Assembly (NCBI GenBank): GCA_943358095.1
Contig: CALRGT010000007.1
Location: 1 to 43,792, forward strand
DNA length: 43,792 bases
Reading direction: 5' to 3'
From: an uncultured Candidatus Saccharimonas sp.
GTDB taxonomy: Bacteria > Patescibacteriota > Saccharimonadia > Saccharimonadales > AQU-01
Each line of letters starts with the position of its first letter. Positions within the stretch are counted from its first letter, which is position 1. Below are positions 1-7,889 of this stretch, in pieces. Made by a program: the position numbers and the translations under genes. The notes beneath the pieces were generated by a model. It was not told the origin of the DNA. It worked only from the letters and a program-made list of their open reading frames with translations, and did no database searches.

Positions 1-65
1 ATAATAAACCTCAAAACGAAGTTATCTAGCTTGTATCTTATCGCATAGAGTTCTATCATAAATAT

Positions 66-443
66 ATGAAGAAAATTGCTATTATTGAAGACGATCAAGC
101 TATCAGCCAAATGTATCGAATTAAGTTCGAAAACGAAGGCTACCAAGTCGAAACAGCCGAAAACGGTCGTATAGGACTAGAAATGATAGAAAAGATCAAG
201 CCTGCTATCGTACTACTAGACCTAATGATGCCCGAAATGAACGGCGACGTAATGTTGGCTAAACTACGCGACACCGACTGGGGTAAAGATGTCAAAGTCG
301 TAATTCTAACAAATGTCGGTGAGCAAGAGATTCCGCCACACGTAAAAGAACTTGGTGTAAGTGCAATTATTATTAAAGCCGACATGACACCAAGACAAGT
401 CGCTGATGTAGTAAAAATTCAGCTCGAATTACAGCAACAATGA
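66..443 (+). CDS. Stand-alone response regulator receiver protein
   Basis: A 125-residue protein made only of a CheY-like receiver domain. Visible landmarks are the acidic pair E8-D9-D10, the phosphoacceptor D52 in LLDLMMPEMNG, T82 in the LTN motif and K104. There is no output domain, so it probably works by protein contacts, and its partner kinase is not adjacent (a histidine kinase lies at 27.2-28.9 kb, link unproven). The start is supported by TATCAT at 54-59 followed by exactly six bases and the ATG, the leaderless arrangement seen at many genes here. Its stop overlaps the murD start (ATGA), so the two are probably cotranscribed. Family assignment is firm; the process it controls is unknown. 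Confidence 0.93.
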   Translation: MKKIAIIEDDQAISQMYRIKFENEGYQVETAENGRIGLEMIEKIKPAIVLLDLMMPEMNGDVMLAKLRDTDWGKDVKVVILTNVGEQEIPPHVKELGVSAIIIKADMTPRQVADVVKIQLELQQQ

Positions 444-1738
444 AAGCCGCAATAGTTGGATATGCCGTAGAAGGACAAGTTTCTGCTAATTATTGGCACG
501 AACTTGGTTATGAGGTTACTATTTGCGACCAAAACACGTCACTACAAGTGCCGCCTATATTCAAAACAACCCTTGGCGACGACTATCTTGACGGATTGGA
601 CTCATACGACATCATTGTGCGCTCAGCAGGCATACACCCACGAATAATTCTAGACAAAAACCCTTCCGTAAAATCCAAAATTACAACCTCTGTCCAAGAA
701 TTTTTTCGAGTCTGCCCATCACCAAACACTATTGGTATTACCGGCACCAAGGGCAAAGGCACTACCACTACATTAATAACCAAAATGTTGATAGCTGCCG
801 GCAAGACAGTACATTTTGGCGGCAATATTGGCATAGCCCCGCTAGAACTACTACCAAAAATAAATGCAGACGACTGGGTAGTATTAGAGCTTTCTAGCTT
901 TCAGTTAGAAGATTTCAATGGCCCGTCGCCACACATTGGGGTCTGCTTAATGGTTGTTCCAGAACATCTAAACTGGCATGCCGATATGGCGGAATACATA
1001 AGTGCCAAACAACGATTATTTTCCACACAAAAACCAACCGACATCGCAATATATTATTCTCAAAACGAAAACTCCCAAGCTATAGCTCAAAAAAGTGCAG
1101 GAGTTAAAATACCTTACCTTGCTAGTCCTGGAGCAATCATCGACGAAAACCAGGTCGTAATAGACAATCAAACAATCTGTTCTGTAGAAGAAATAAAACT
1201 ACCAGGCAAGCACAATTGGCAAAATATCTGCGCTGCCGTTACTGCTGTATGGCAAATAACACAAGATGTTGCGGCAATTAAATCAGTGATATTAAGTTTT
1301 AGCGGACTAGAACATCGAATCGAGCTTGTGAGCGAAATAAACAAAGTAAAATACTACGACGACTCTTTTGCTACCACACCAGAAACAGCGATTGCTGCCA
1401 TTCAAGCTTTTGATCAGCCAAAAATATTAATCCTAGGCGGTTCCGACAAAGGCACACCACTCGATCCAATTGCAAACGAAGTTATAAGTAATAACATTCG
1501 CCACATTATAACTATTGGCGACACCGGCCCAACTATCGCCAAACAACTGCGCGAGCGCGGATATAACGATATTACTGAGGGCTTAAAGACCATGACAGAA
1601 ATTGTCGCCACCGCACAAAGTCACGCCGAACCAGGCGACGTAGTATTACTATCGACTGGATGTGCTAGCTTTGGGCTTTTCAAAGACTACAAAGATCGCG
1701 GCAACCAATTCCAAGTTGCCGTCAAATCACTAAATTAG
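440..1738 (+). CDS. murD: UDP-N-acetylmuramoylalanine--D-glutamate ligase
   Basis: Cytoplasmic Mur ligase that adds D-glutamate to UDP-MurNAc-L-Ala with ATP hydrolysis. The 432 residues show the family order: N-terminal Rossmann-like domain, ATP loop GITGTKGKGTTTT near 99-111, the LSSFQLE and HLNWHADMAEYISAK segments of the central domain, PGKHNWQN and HRIELV, then the C-terminal domain with LGGSDKG and STGCASFGLFKDY. Length is normal for MurD. It overlaps the upstream receiver gene by 4 bp and overlaps the convergent murI stop by 4 bp. murI makes D-glutamate, the substrate of MurD, so the tail-to-tail pair is functionally linked. murB and murA lie further along in this window. Confidence 0.95.
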   Translation: MKAAIVGYAVEGQVSANYWHELGYEVTICDQNTSLQVPPIFKTTLGDDYLDGLDSYDIIVRSAGIHPRIILDKNPSVKSKITTSVQEFFRVCPSPNTIGITGTKGKGTTTTLITKMLIAAGKTVHFGGNIGIAPLELLPKINADDWVVLELSSFQLEDFNGPSPHIGVCLMVVPEHLNWHADMAEYISAKQRLFSTQKPTDIAIYYSQNENSQAIAQKSAGVKIPYLASPGAIIDENQVVIDNQTICSVEEIKLPGKHNWQNICAAVTAVWQITQDVAAIKSVILSFSGLEHRIELVSEINKVKYYDDSFATTPETAIAAIQAFDQPKILILGGSDKGTPLDPIANEVISNNIRHIITIGDTGPTIAKQLRERGYNDITEGLKTMTEIVATAQSHAEPGDVVLLSTGCASFGLFKDYKDRGNQFQVAVKSLN

Positions 1739-2376
1739 GCGTTAATTACTTTGTTTAGTTGTTTAATAACGGCTTGCTCAGGCTGCAAAACTACAGCCCT
1801 ATTATTTGCCATGTCGTTTATCAAATCTTCGATCCAATGATAATGCGTGCAACCCAGAACAATCACATCCGCACCCTGATTACATACATCATCAATAATT
1901 CTTGCTAGCTTAACTTTGTCAACTTCGTCATTCTCAATCATTGATGTCCAATCACTACAATCCGGCTCAATAACTTTAATCCCTACGGCGTATTGTTCTT
2001 TTAGCGTTTCATAGCGCTTACTAGAAAGCGTCCTAGGAGTTGCGCAAACTGCTATAACCTTTGATTTAGTCTGCTTGCTAGCCGGCTTAACCATAGGCTC
2101 GACGGCAATTAATGGTACTGAGATTTCTTGACGCAGTCTCTCTATTAAGTTCGTAGAAACCGTATTACAGGCCACAACAATAACCTCACAACCATCACTT
2201 ACTAACAGTTGAAGTACGGGAAGGCACCCTTCATAAATGGCCTCTATAGACTTAGTGCCATAGGGCAGATTTTTGCTATCGTCACGAAACACAACTTGGT
2301 GCTCGGGCATGGCCTTTTCGATAGCAGATGCAACTGACTTACCGCCAATCCCTGAATCAAAAACACCAATTTTCAT
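1735..2376 (-). CDS. murI: Glutamate racemase
   Basis: Interconverts L- and D-glutamate to supply MurD. Both catalytic cysteines are present: C70 in VVACNTVS and C176 in VLGCTHYHW, along with the N-terminal DSGIGG motif and the PYG motif near 38-40. At 213 residues it is shorter than the usual 250-280, lacking some of the second lobe and C-terminal length, but no catalytic element appears lost. It starts 6 bp after the folD stop and probably shares its transcript. Its stop overlaps the stop of convergent murD by 4 bp. Confidence 0.93.
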   Translation of the reverse strand: MKIGVFDSGIGGKSVASAIEKAMPEHQVVFRDDSKNLPYGTKSIEAIYEGCLPVLQLLVSDGCEVIVVACNTVSTNLIERLRQEISVPLIAVEPMVKPASKQTKSKVIAVCATPRTLSSKRYETLKEQYAVGIKVIEPDCSDWTSMIENDEVDKVKLARIIDDVCNQGADVIVLGCTHYHWIEDLINDMANNRAVVLQPEQAVIKQLNKVINA

Positions 2377-2382
2377 AATCTT

Positions 2383-3192
2383 TTACTCTTTTCTGGTGGC
2401 TTGAGAGGCGCGAATAACATTTTCGAATAATGAGCATACAGTCAGCGGACCAACACCGCCCTTTTGTGGAGTAATCGTTAAGTCCTGTCTTTCATATACC
2501 GACTCATCAAGATCGCCAACAGGCCGGCCATCCTCGCTAGCCACGCCAGCATCAACCACTACTGCGCCCTGCTTGATCATGGATGGCGTCAAAATTGCTG
2601 GACTACCAGTGGCCGTAATAATAATGTCTGCTTCTAAAGTATGTATAGCCAAATCGGCAACTTCCCTGCCGACAACCGTAACGTTCAAGCCAGATTCTAA
2701 TAATAATTTTTCTAAAGGCGCACCAACCAACTTACCGCGACCGATAAGTAGAATCTGCTTGCCTCTAAGTTCTATATTGTAACCGCTAAGTAACCACAAA
2801 ATAGCCATTGGTGTGGCTGGGTCAAAAGTAGATAGCTTGCCTAATGAATCTACATCCTTTTCTGGTGCGACCATGTCTACTATTTCGTCTGTCATGGTCG
2901 GATCGGCTAATGGCAATTGAACGATTATACCCTGCACCGTGATGTCTGCATTCAACGCCTTAATTAGATTAGGGGCCTCTGCCATAGTTACAAAATGAAC
3001 ATCAACATCAACCAGTATTTCCTCGCCGTATCTTTTCTTGAGTCGAACATAGGTATTGATAACTGGGTCATCTTTTGTCTGGACAATAGCCAGCTTTGGA
3101 AAAATCTTGTCAGACTGACGCAAAGTACGGACCGTCTTGGCCTGTCGTACCTTTATATAACTAGCGAGTTCGCTACCGTTTAATATTCTCAT
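2383..3192 (-). CDS. folD: Bifunctional methylenetetrahydrofolate dehydrogenase/cyclohydrolase
   Basis: Converts 5,10-methylene-THF to 10-formyl-THF through the methenyl form, in the cytoplasm. Recognised by the YVRLKKR segment holding the catalytic lysine, VQLPLAD, the PEKDVDSLG motif, the nucleotide-binding LIGRGKLVGAPL and the C-terminal PQKGGVGPLTVCSLF signature. I chose the ATG at 3192 (269 residues) because an AGGAG sits 8 bases upstream; an in-frame ATG at 3198 is only 2 bases from it, and the longer extension to 3249 looks like leader sequence. It heads a folD-murI operon. glyA at 17.5-18.8 kb supplies its substrate, so the two form a minimal one-carbon route. Confidence 0.94.
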   Translation of the reverse strand: MRILNGSELASYIKVRQAKTVRTLRQSDKIFPKLAIVQTKDDPVINTYVRLKKRYGEEILVDVDVHFVTMAEAPNLIKALNADITVQGIIVQLPLADPTMTDEIVDMVAPEKDVDSLGKLSTFDPATPMAILWLLSGYNIELRGKQILLIGRGKLVGAPLEKLLLESGLNVTVVGREVADLAIHTLEADIIITATGSPAILTPSMIKQGAVVVDAGVASEDGRPVGDLDESVYERQDLTITPQKGGVGPLTVCSLFENVIRASQATRKE

Positions 3193-3249
3193 CTTCATCT
3201 CTCCTATTTTAGCGTAGTAATCAGTAACTAGAAAATACAAAATAAACAA

Positions 3250-3467
3250 GGCTAAGACCTGATAGAATAAACCACGGTCGAAGCCTGTGCATATCGGATG
3301 CAGTTTCTAATGAAGACAAGCGTCATGTCACTGTCCTAGTAACCTTAGGATTTGAGTGCAGCCTCGGATGAAAAGCGAGCATCGAAACGGAAGCGTACTA
3401 TAGGTACGCTGAGTATCGAAGCACAGTTTTTCGCCGGGGATGTGCTTGAAGCCCGAAGGTTACAAAC
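3250..3467 (-). ncRNA. Structured intergenic region after the helicase, candidate 3'UTR RNA
   Basis: This 218-bp gap holds nested inverted repeats. A perfect 8-bp pair (GTAACCTT at 3339-3346, AAGGTTAC at 3456-3463) encloses a 7-bp hairpin at 3392-3410 (AGCGTAC/GTACGCT) and a 7-bp hairpin at 3419-3447 (AAGCACA/TGTGCTT). The outer stem begins only a few bases after the helicase stop at 3468, so on the minus strand it would be a large 3'UTR structure. I do not recognise RNase P, tmRNA, SRP or 6S RNA in it. The strand is inferred from the position after the helicase; a repeat-derived DNA structure is the alternative. Confidence 0.4.
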
Positions 3468-4670
3468 CTAGTTAGAAACAAAGGTGATGGCATGTCCGGT
3501 CTTGCCCGCTCGCCCAGCACGACCAATACGGTGAATGTAGTCGTCGTAAGTATTTGGAGTCGAGAAGTTAACAACGTGAGTAATGTCAGCAACGTCGATA
3601 CCTCGAGCAGCAACGTCTGTAGCTACCAAGATATTAACCTGATTACTTCGGAATCGGTTAAGAGCGCGAGTACGGTGACCCTGGCTCTTACCACCATGAA
3701 TAGCGTCAGCGCTAAATCCACGATCAATAAGTTCTTGGCTTAGTTTTTCGACACTACGTTGAGTCTCGTCAAAAATCAAAATTTTTGCTACGTGATCTTG
3801 GATTAACAAGTCATGCAATTTACTAATACGCTCACCTGCGTGATTGTACTGGATCACCGACTGCTCGACGTTATCGCTTGTTTCTCCAGTCTTAACAGAA
3901 ATTGTAACTGGATTAGTCAAGAAAGTGTTCATCAATGACTCAATCTTAGGATCGATTGTAGCTGAGAAAAATAGTGACTGTCTTGGGCTAGCTAATTTGC
4001 CTAGCAAGAAACGAATATCGGCGATAAAGCCCATATCAACCATACGGTCAACTTCGTCCAAAACAACAGTGTTAAATTCTGACAATACCAAAGTACCGCG
4101 TTCGACGTGATCTTTGATACGACCAGGTGTGCCGATTACGATGCTCGGACGAGATCGCATATCACGCAACTGTGTTGGCATTGAAGAGCCACCGATTAAT
4201 AGAGCGCCAAATAATCCGCTACCTTTAGCGTAAGACTTAAACTCTGTCTGAATTTGTTCAGCTAGCTCACGAGTTGGAGCAATTATTAGAGCCTTAGAAG
4301 TACGGTCAGCCATTAGCTTGTGGATTATAGGAATCGCAAAAGCAGCAGTCTTACCTGTGCCAGTGTTAGCGATACCGATAATGTCTTTGCCTTCTAGTCC
4401 TACTGGAATAGATTGGTCTTGAATTGGAGTTGGAGCAGTAAAGCCCTTAGCTTCAATATTTGCTTTGATCAACGGGTTAACGTCAAAGTCAGCAAACATA
4501 TGGTTTGGCTGATACTGTACAACTTCAACTGCTGGTTTAGCAGCCTTAATAAACTTACTAGGGTGAATATACTGTTTGTTAATTTTTCCACCACTACGGC
4601 GATTACCACCACCTGATGGGGCTTGCCCACGGCGACGCATGCTTGAATAACTTAGGTTTGATTTATACAT
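3468..4670 (-). CDS. DEAD-box family ATP-dependent RNA helicase
   Basis: RNA-unwinding ATPase of the RhlE/DeaD type, 400 residues with little beyond the two RecA-like domains. Motifs in order: Q motif GFTAPTPIQ (77-84), Walker A ANTGTGKT (101-108), PTRELAEQ (132-139), TPGRIKDH (181-188), motif II DEVD (205-208), SAT (236-238), then TDVAARGID and HRIGRAGRAGKTG. Motif II is DEVD rather than DEAD, a tolerated but uncommon change. The N terminus is basic and rich in glycine and arginine, suited to RNA contact. Start supported by AAGGA 9 bases upstream. It stands alone in its transcript, with a structured region just after the stop. Confidence 0.94.
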   Translation of the reverse strand: MYKSNLSYSSMRRRGQAPSGGGNRRSGGKINKQYIHPSKFIKAAKPAVEVVQYQPNHMFADFDVNPLIKANIEAKGFTAPTPIQDQSIPVGLEGKDIIGIANTGTGKTAAFAIPIIHKLMADRTSKALIIAPTRELAEQIQTEFKSYAKGSGLFGALLIGGSSMPTQLRDMRSRPSIVIGTPGRIKDHVERGTLVLSEFNTVVLDEVDRMVDMGFIADIRFLLGKLASPRQSLFFSATIDPKIESLMNTFLTNPVTISVKTGETSDNVEQSVIQYNHAGERISKLHDLLIQDHVAKILIFDETQRSVEKLSQELIDRGFSADAIHGGKSQGHRTRALNRFRSNQVNILVATDVAARGIDVADITHVVNFSTPNTYDDYIHRIGRAGRAGKTGHAITFVSN

Positions 4671-4900
4671 AAAAAAGAATCCTTCTTTGTTTAGTTAATT
4701 TACTCTTATCATTGCTGTAATGAAATCGAGTAAAACTACTAACCAAACCCGGATTCATCGAAACAATTACCATAATTCTAGCACAATATTATACTATGGT
4801 CAACCTTTAGCAAGTTACAGAATATTTCAAGCTGTCGTTTCTATTCAAAAACTTGCATTATCATGGTATAATAACTCTAGTAATATAGGAGTTTGTCGTT
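4671..4900. promoter_or_regulatory. Divergent promoter region between helicase and surface protein
   Basis: A 230-bp AT-rich gap. On the plus strand TATAAT at 4867-4872 lies about 30 bases before the ATG at 4901, with AGGAG at 4888-4892, so the small surface protein has a conventional leader. On the minus strand the helicase start is preceded by AAGGA. I see no long repeat or additional gene; a plus-strand reading frame across 4720-4944 looks like chance. Confidence 0.5.
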
Positions 4901-5215
4901 ATGAATATCATCAAAAGCCCTCAGGGTGTCGAACTTATCACTGAATCAAACGATGCCGAACCTGCTCAAACACATAAACACAAATTATTGCTTTCTGTCC
5001 TAGGATTAGCTACTGCTTCATTAGTCACAGTTGGATTATTAGGTGGTGATAAGGCCCATTCGGAGATTAATCCAAGCACCACTACAATCGAATCCACAAC
5101 TACAACAGTTGAAGTAGGGGAACCACCTTTGCCTCCAACAACGACTGAACCTACATTTGTAGCCGTAGGAGAACCACCTCTGCCTCCTCACGCGACTCTA
5201 CCGCCAACACTATAG
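4901..5215 (+). CDS. Small membrane-anchored Thr/Pro-rich protein
   Basis: A 104-residue protein I do not recognise. It has a short charged N terminus (with HKHK), one hydrophobic segment near 29-48, and an outside tail rich in threonine and proline. The tail repeats VGEPPLPP twice, separated by TTTE-type stretches. The pattern suggests a single-pass surface or wall-spanning protein with the tail outside. Start supported by AGGAG and an upstream TATAAT. The stop overlaps the convergent SGNH hydrolase stop by 6 bp. No enzymatic motif is visible. Confidence 0.7.
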   Translation: MNIIKSPQGVELITESNDAEPAQTHKHKLLLSVLGLATASLVTVGLLGGDKAHSEINPSTTTIESTTTTVEVGEPPLPPTTTEPTFVAVGEPPLPPHATLPPTL

Positions 5216-6052
5216 ACTTAGTTCGATAGCTTTAGCGATGGCATTGTGGCCACTCACAGTAGGATGAAAAGGAGCCTTATTTGTCATACCCTGCACCCAT
5301 GAATCTGATGCACAAAGCTCGTTACTACTAAAATCAAGCGGCACAAACTTGACATAAGAAAACACACTAGTTGCGTCTTTAATAGTTTTATTTAGTTTAT
5401 CAATTTGTAAACGCGTCCAGACTAACTCGCTTGACGTAATTCCCGCCATCTCCTGACACTGACTACTAGCCGGAAAAACCTGATAGTAGCCCGTAATAAT
5501 TAACGTTGGCGGTGTCGCATTATAGTGCTTCTGGATAGTCGATAATATTTCCTTGAAATTAACGGCAAATAGCTGAATCTTAGAATCAACACTTACGGTG
5601 TCGTCTACACTACCACAATTAGCTGTATAACACTTCAATAGATAACTTATCCAATCAAGATCATTAGCGCCTATAGTCATGGTAATCAAGTCTGGTCTGG
5701 TTAAATTAAATAGTCTATCCATTTGTGAGCTAAGAGTTGCCGAATTAACTACTTGCGTGCCCAATATTCCATTTTTTGTAGACGCGCCACTACAAGACAA
5801 GTCTATTATGTTGTAGTTTCGTTGTGTCGATAATAAATAAGGGTACGATTCTTTGGTGCGATAACAGGCGCTAGAATCAGCTGCCGTATCCAGTCCAATA
5901 CCCGCAGCCACTGAATCGCCCATAGCAACGTAAGTTAATTTAGTGGTAGAGCTTTTTGACTTTGTAGGATTATTGCTTCGGATTAAGCCAAATATGCCTA
6001 AGATTAACAGCACCAATAGTCCAACTATACCGGCCTGCAATCTTTTATTCAT
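5210..6052 (-). CDS. Membrane-anchored SGNH/GDSL hydrolase
   Basis: A 280-residue esterase/lipase-like hydrolase. One N-terminal hydrophobic segment (about 7-24) anchors it outside the membrane. All SGNH blocks are visible: GDSVAAG with nucleophile S47, the SCSGA glycine block (86-90), GAND with N130, and FHPTVSGH with H263 and P264. Several cysteines (in SACY, SCSG, KCYTANCG, SSQCQ, ELCAS) could form disulfides outside the cell. The start is supported by TATTAT followed by exactly six bases and ATG, a leaderless signal. Natural substrate unknown; cell-envelope acyl groups or host lipids are possible. Confidence 0.88.
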   Translation of the reverse strand: MNKRLQAGIVGLLVLLILGIFGLIRSNNPTKSKSSTTKLTYVAMGDSVAAGIGLDTAADSSACYRTKESYPYLLSTQRNYNIIDLSCSGASTKNGILGTQVVNSATLSSQMDRLFNLTRPDLITMTIGANDLDWISYLLKCYTANCGSVDDTVSVDSKIQLFAVNFKEILSTIQKHYNATPPTLIITGYYQVFPASSQCQEMAGITSSELVWTRLQIDKLNKTIKDATSVFSYVKFVPLDFSSNELCASDSWVQGMTNKAPFHPTVSGHNAIAKAIELSL

Positions 6053-6091
6053 ACAAACATAATAACAGCATAAACTCTGCGAACCGAGAGT

Positions 6092-6781
6092 CTAGTTGTT
6101 TGTTTTTTTGGAGTTGCTGCCGTCAGTTGAATCATCTACAGTTGTTGAGGTTGAGTTAGAATTACTGCCGCTAGTAGAATCATCTCCAGTTGATGGGCTT
6201 GAATTGCTACCGCCAGCAGAATCATCGCCGCCAATCGAATTGGAATTGGAGTTACTGCCGTCAGTTGAATCATCGACAGTTGTTGAGGTTGAATTGCTAC
6301 CGCCAGCAGAATCATCTGATTTTTTCCTGTCATCTAGTTCATGCTTGATGTTACTTAGCGAAGATTCGGCCTTTCTGATCAAATCGTCAGACGCACCTTT
6401 CTTTTTGAGCTGAGATAATTCAGATTCTCGCCGCTTCTCGACGTTTTTCTTAAAGTCAGGATCCATAAATACGATAGCTTTTTCGCTACCTCGCTTTAGA
6501 GCGTAAAGTTTGCTTCCAGGTAGAGAGCTTTGGGCAAGCATTGCAAGACCAATAAATCCAGCCATTGCACCAGCGGTAGCCAGCTTACTAATAAACCCAA
6601 AAGACGGAACATCACGTTCGTCCATAACCTTATTGAATATTCGGGCTTTAGACTCATCAGATAATCCAGGAATAACTTCAGGCTTAGTTCTTATATAAGT
6701 AGCCAATTTAGTAAGAGTCTCGGCCTCTTTCTGGCTAGCTCCTGAAGATATCAACTCATCACGAAGAGTAGTCTTTTTCAT
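6092..6781 (-). CDS. Single-pass membrane protein, probable anti-sigma partner (DUF5667-like)
   Basis: A 229-residue protein whose start overlaps the sigma-factor stop by 4 bp. It has a cytoplasmic N-terminal region of about 60 residues, one membrane segment near 62-84, then LPGSKLYALKRGSEK (87-101), the phrase typical of DUF5667 proteins, and a charged helical stretch. The last 75 residues are low-complexity Ser/Asn/Asp/Gly with DDSTDGSNS-type repeats, also visible as repeated DNA near 6113-6310. Position directly after an ECF sigma gene and single-pass topology suggest it binds and restrains the sigma factor. That role is inferred, not shown by a recognised anti-sigma motif. Confidence 0.78.
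   Translation of the reverse strand: MKKTTLRDELISSGASQKEAETLTKLATYIRTKPEVIPGLSDESKARIFNKVMDERDVPSFGFISKLATAGAMAGFIGLAMLAQSSLPGSKLYALKRGSEKAIVFMDPDFKKNVEKRRESELSQLKKKGASDDLIRKAESSLSNIKHELDDRKKSDDSAGGSNSTSTTVDDSTDGSNSNSNSIGGDDSAGGSNSSPSTGDDSTSGSNSNSTSTTVDDSTDGSNSKKTNN
6113..6310. repeat. In-gene degenerate tandem repeat coding a Ser/Asn/Asp tail
   Basis: Blocks such as CCGTCAGTTGAATCATC and CCGCCAGCAGAATCATC recur several times within the C-terminal tail of the probable anti-sigma protein. Such tracts change length easily by slippage, so the surface tail may vary in length between strains. Confidence 0.7.
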
Positions 6782-7257
6782 AACAAATCCTTCAGTTTCT
6801 TGAGTCCACGATGCTGAAGAACACGAACGTTAGCTTCAGTTATATTCAGGCTACCGGCCACCTGCTTGGCGCTTAATCCCAAAATACATCTCATATAAAC
6901 TACATCTTTCATTTCTATAGGCAAAGCTGCGATAGCCTTCTGCACTCTTTCGATAGTTATGTTTTTTTCTGTAACAAGAACTGGATTGTCCGACTCCTTG
7001 TCGCTTTCCATCTGCTCATCAAGCTCATAAGTTGGTTTTTTGCGCCAATGATCTCGAAACAAATTTTTGGCTATTGTATATAACCACGCCCTAGGATGCT
7101 TGTTATCGAAGGTATCAAAATGCTTCCAAGCCTTCATAAAAGTCTCAGATACTATGTCTTCAGAAAGATCAGAATCACTAGAATGACTAAGACAATAACG
7201 ATATATCTCGTCTGAGTAAGTGTTATACATTTTCTCGAATCTCCGCCTAGAACTCAT
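6778..7257 (-). CDS. ECF-family RNA polymerase sigma factor
   Basis: A 159-residue sigma-70 of the extracytoplasmic-function type with only regions 2 and 4. Region 2 spans YNTYSDEIYRYCL to AWLYTIAKNLFRDHWR (about 11-72); region 4 includes LPIEMKDVVYMRCILGLSA and the recognition helix around ITEANVRVLQHRGLKKL. It is followed, with a 4-bp overlap, by a membrane protein that is probably its regulator. Upstream, divergent from a PepSY protein gene, lies a palindromic TGTAACG/CGTTACA site whose spacing fits an ECF promoter in both directions, so it probably controls itself and the PepSY gene. AAAGG precedes the ATG. Confidence 0.93.
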   Translation of the reverse strand: MSSRRRFEKMYNTYSDEIYRYCLSHSSDSDLSEDIVSETFMKAWKHFDTFDNKHPRAWLYTIAKNLFRDHWRKKPTYELDEQMESDKESDNPVLVTEKNITIERVQKAIAALPIEMKDVVYMRCILGLSAKQVAGSLNITEANVRVLQHRGLKKLKDLL

Positions 7258-7279
7258 TAATAAAGCCTTTTTCTAATTA

Positions 7280-7311
7280 ATGTAACGTTTTATGTGTATG
7301 TTTCGTTACAT
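7280..7311. promoter_or_regulatory. Palindromic ECF-type promoter serving both directions
   Basis: ATGTAACG (7280-7287) and its reverse complement CGTTACAT (7304-7311) are separated by 16 bases. Read on either strand this gives TGTAAC, about 17 bases, then CGTTA, the layout of an ECF sigma -35 and -10. One site can therefore direct the sigma operon leftward (ATG at 7257) and the PepSY gene rightward (ATG at 7351). A dimeric repressor operator is the alternative reading. Confidence 0.65.
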
Positions 7312-7350
7312 ATAGTGTCATAAAGATAACATAAGAAAGAAAAGCGATAT

Positions 7351-7836
7351 ATGAAAATAACTAAAAAATTAGTCCTTACAGGTACATTATTCAGCGGAGC
7401 ATTACTGCTTACTCCTTTGGCAGTATCAGCCCACAATAATAACAAAAACGATACGAATGGCGTACAAGTTGCTGCAGCAGAAGATAATCATCACAACAAC
7501 CAAACAACAGACGACAAAAAGACTCCAAAATCGTCAAGCACTAAAAAAGATGACGATTCAAGCAACGAAACAGAACACAGCACAGTCGTTGCACAAAATA
7601 GCAGCACATCAATCAGCCTAGCTGACGCTACAGTAATTGCTATGAATCTTCACCCTGATGTTGAATTAGTTGAAGCTGAAAAAGAAAACGAACACGGCAA
7701 AGTGGTCTATAAGTTTGAGTTTGCTGACGGCAGTAAAGTTACTATTGATGCAAATACCTCAAAAGTACTAAGCGATCACACTAGTGAGGTCGAATCAAAC
7801 GAACATAAAGATACAAACAGCGAACATAGAGACTAA
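7351..7836 (+). CDS. Secreted PepSY-domain protein
   Basis: A 161-residue exported protein. A signal peptide covers about 1-27 (MKITKKLVLTG, hydrophobic core, AVSAH cleavage region). A charged low-complexity linker rich in Asn, Asp, Lys, Ser and His follows, and a PepSY domain fills about 89-147, with ADATVIAMNLHPD and a closing DGSKVTIDANTSKVL hairpin. The tail is His/Glu rich. It is read away from the ECF sigma operon and shares the palindromic promoter, so it is probably a member of that stress regulon. PepSY domains often restrain peptidases or bind envelope ligands; the specific role is unknown. A strong terminator follows. Confidence 0.85.
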   Translation: MKITKKLVLTGTLFSGALLLTPLAVSAHNNNKNDTNGVQVAAAEDNHHNNQTTDDKKTPKSSSTKKDDDSSNETEHSTVVAQNSSTSISLADATVIAMNLHPDVELVEAEKENEHGKVVYKFEFADGSKVTIDANTSKVLSDHTSEVESNEHKDTNSEHRD

Positions 7837-7857
7837 CAATTAAGTCACTCGTTAAAT

Positions 7858-7889
7858 AAATAGGCTAAGCCAATGTGCTTAGCCTATTT
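7858..7889. terminator. Bidirectional terminator
   Basis: A 13-bp perfect stem, AAATAGGCTAAGC with GCTTAGCCTATTT, and a 6-base loop. It lies between the convergent PepSY gene and the membrane protein gene ending at 7884, so it can end both transcripts. Confidence 0.85.

Noticed and set aside
4720-4944. 74-codon frame upstream of the Thr/Pro-rich protein
   Set aside because: It crosses the promoter and overlaps a better frame that has a ribosome-binding site, a membrane segment and a repeat tail.
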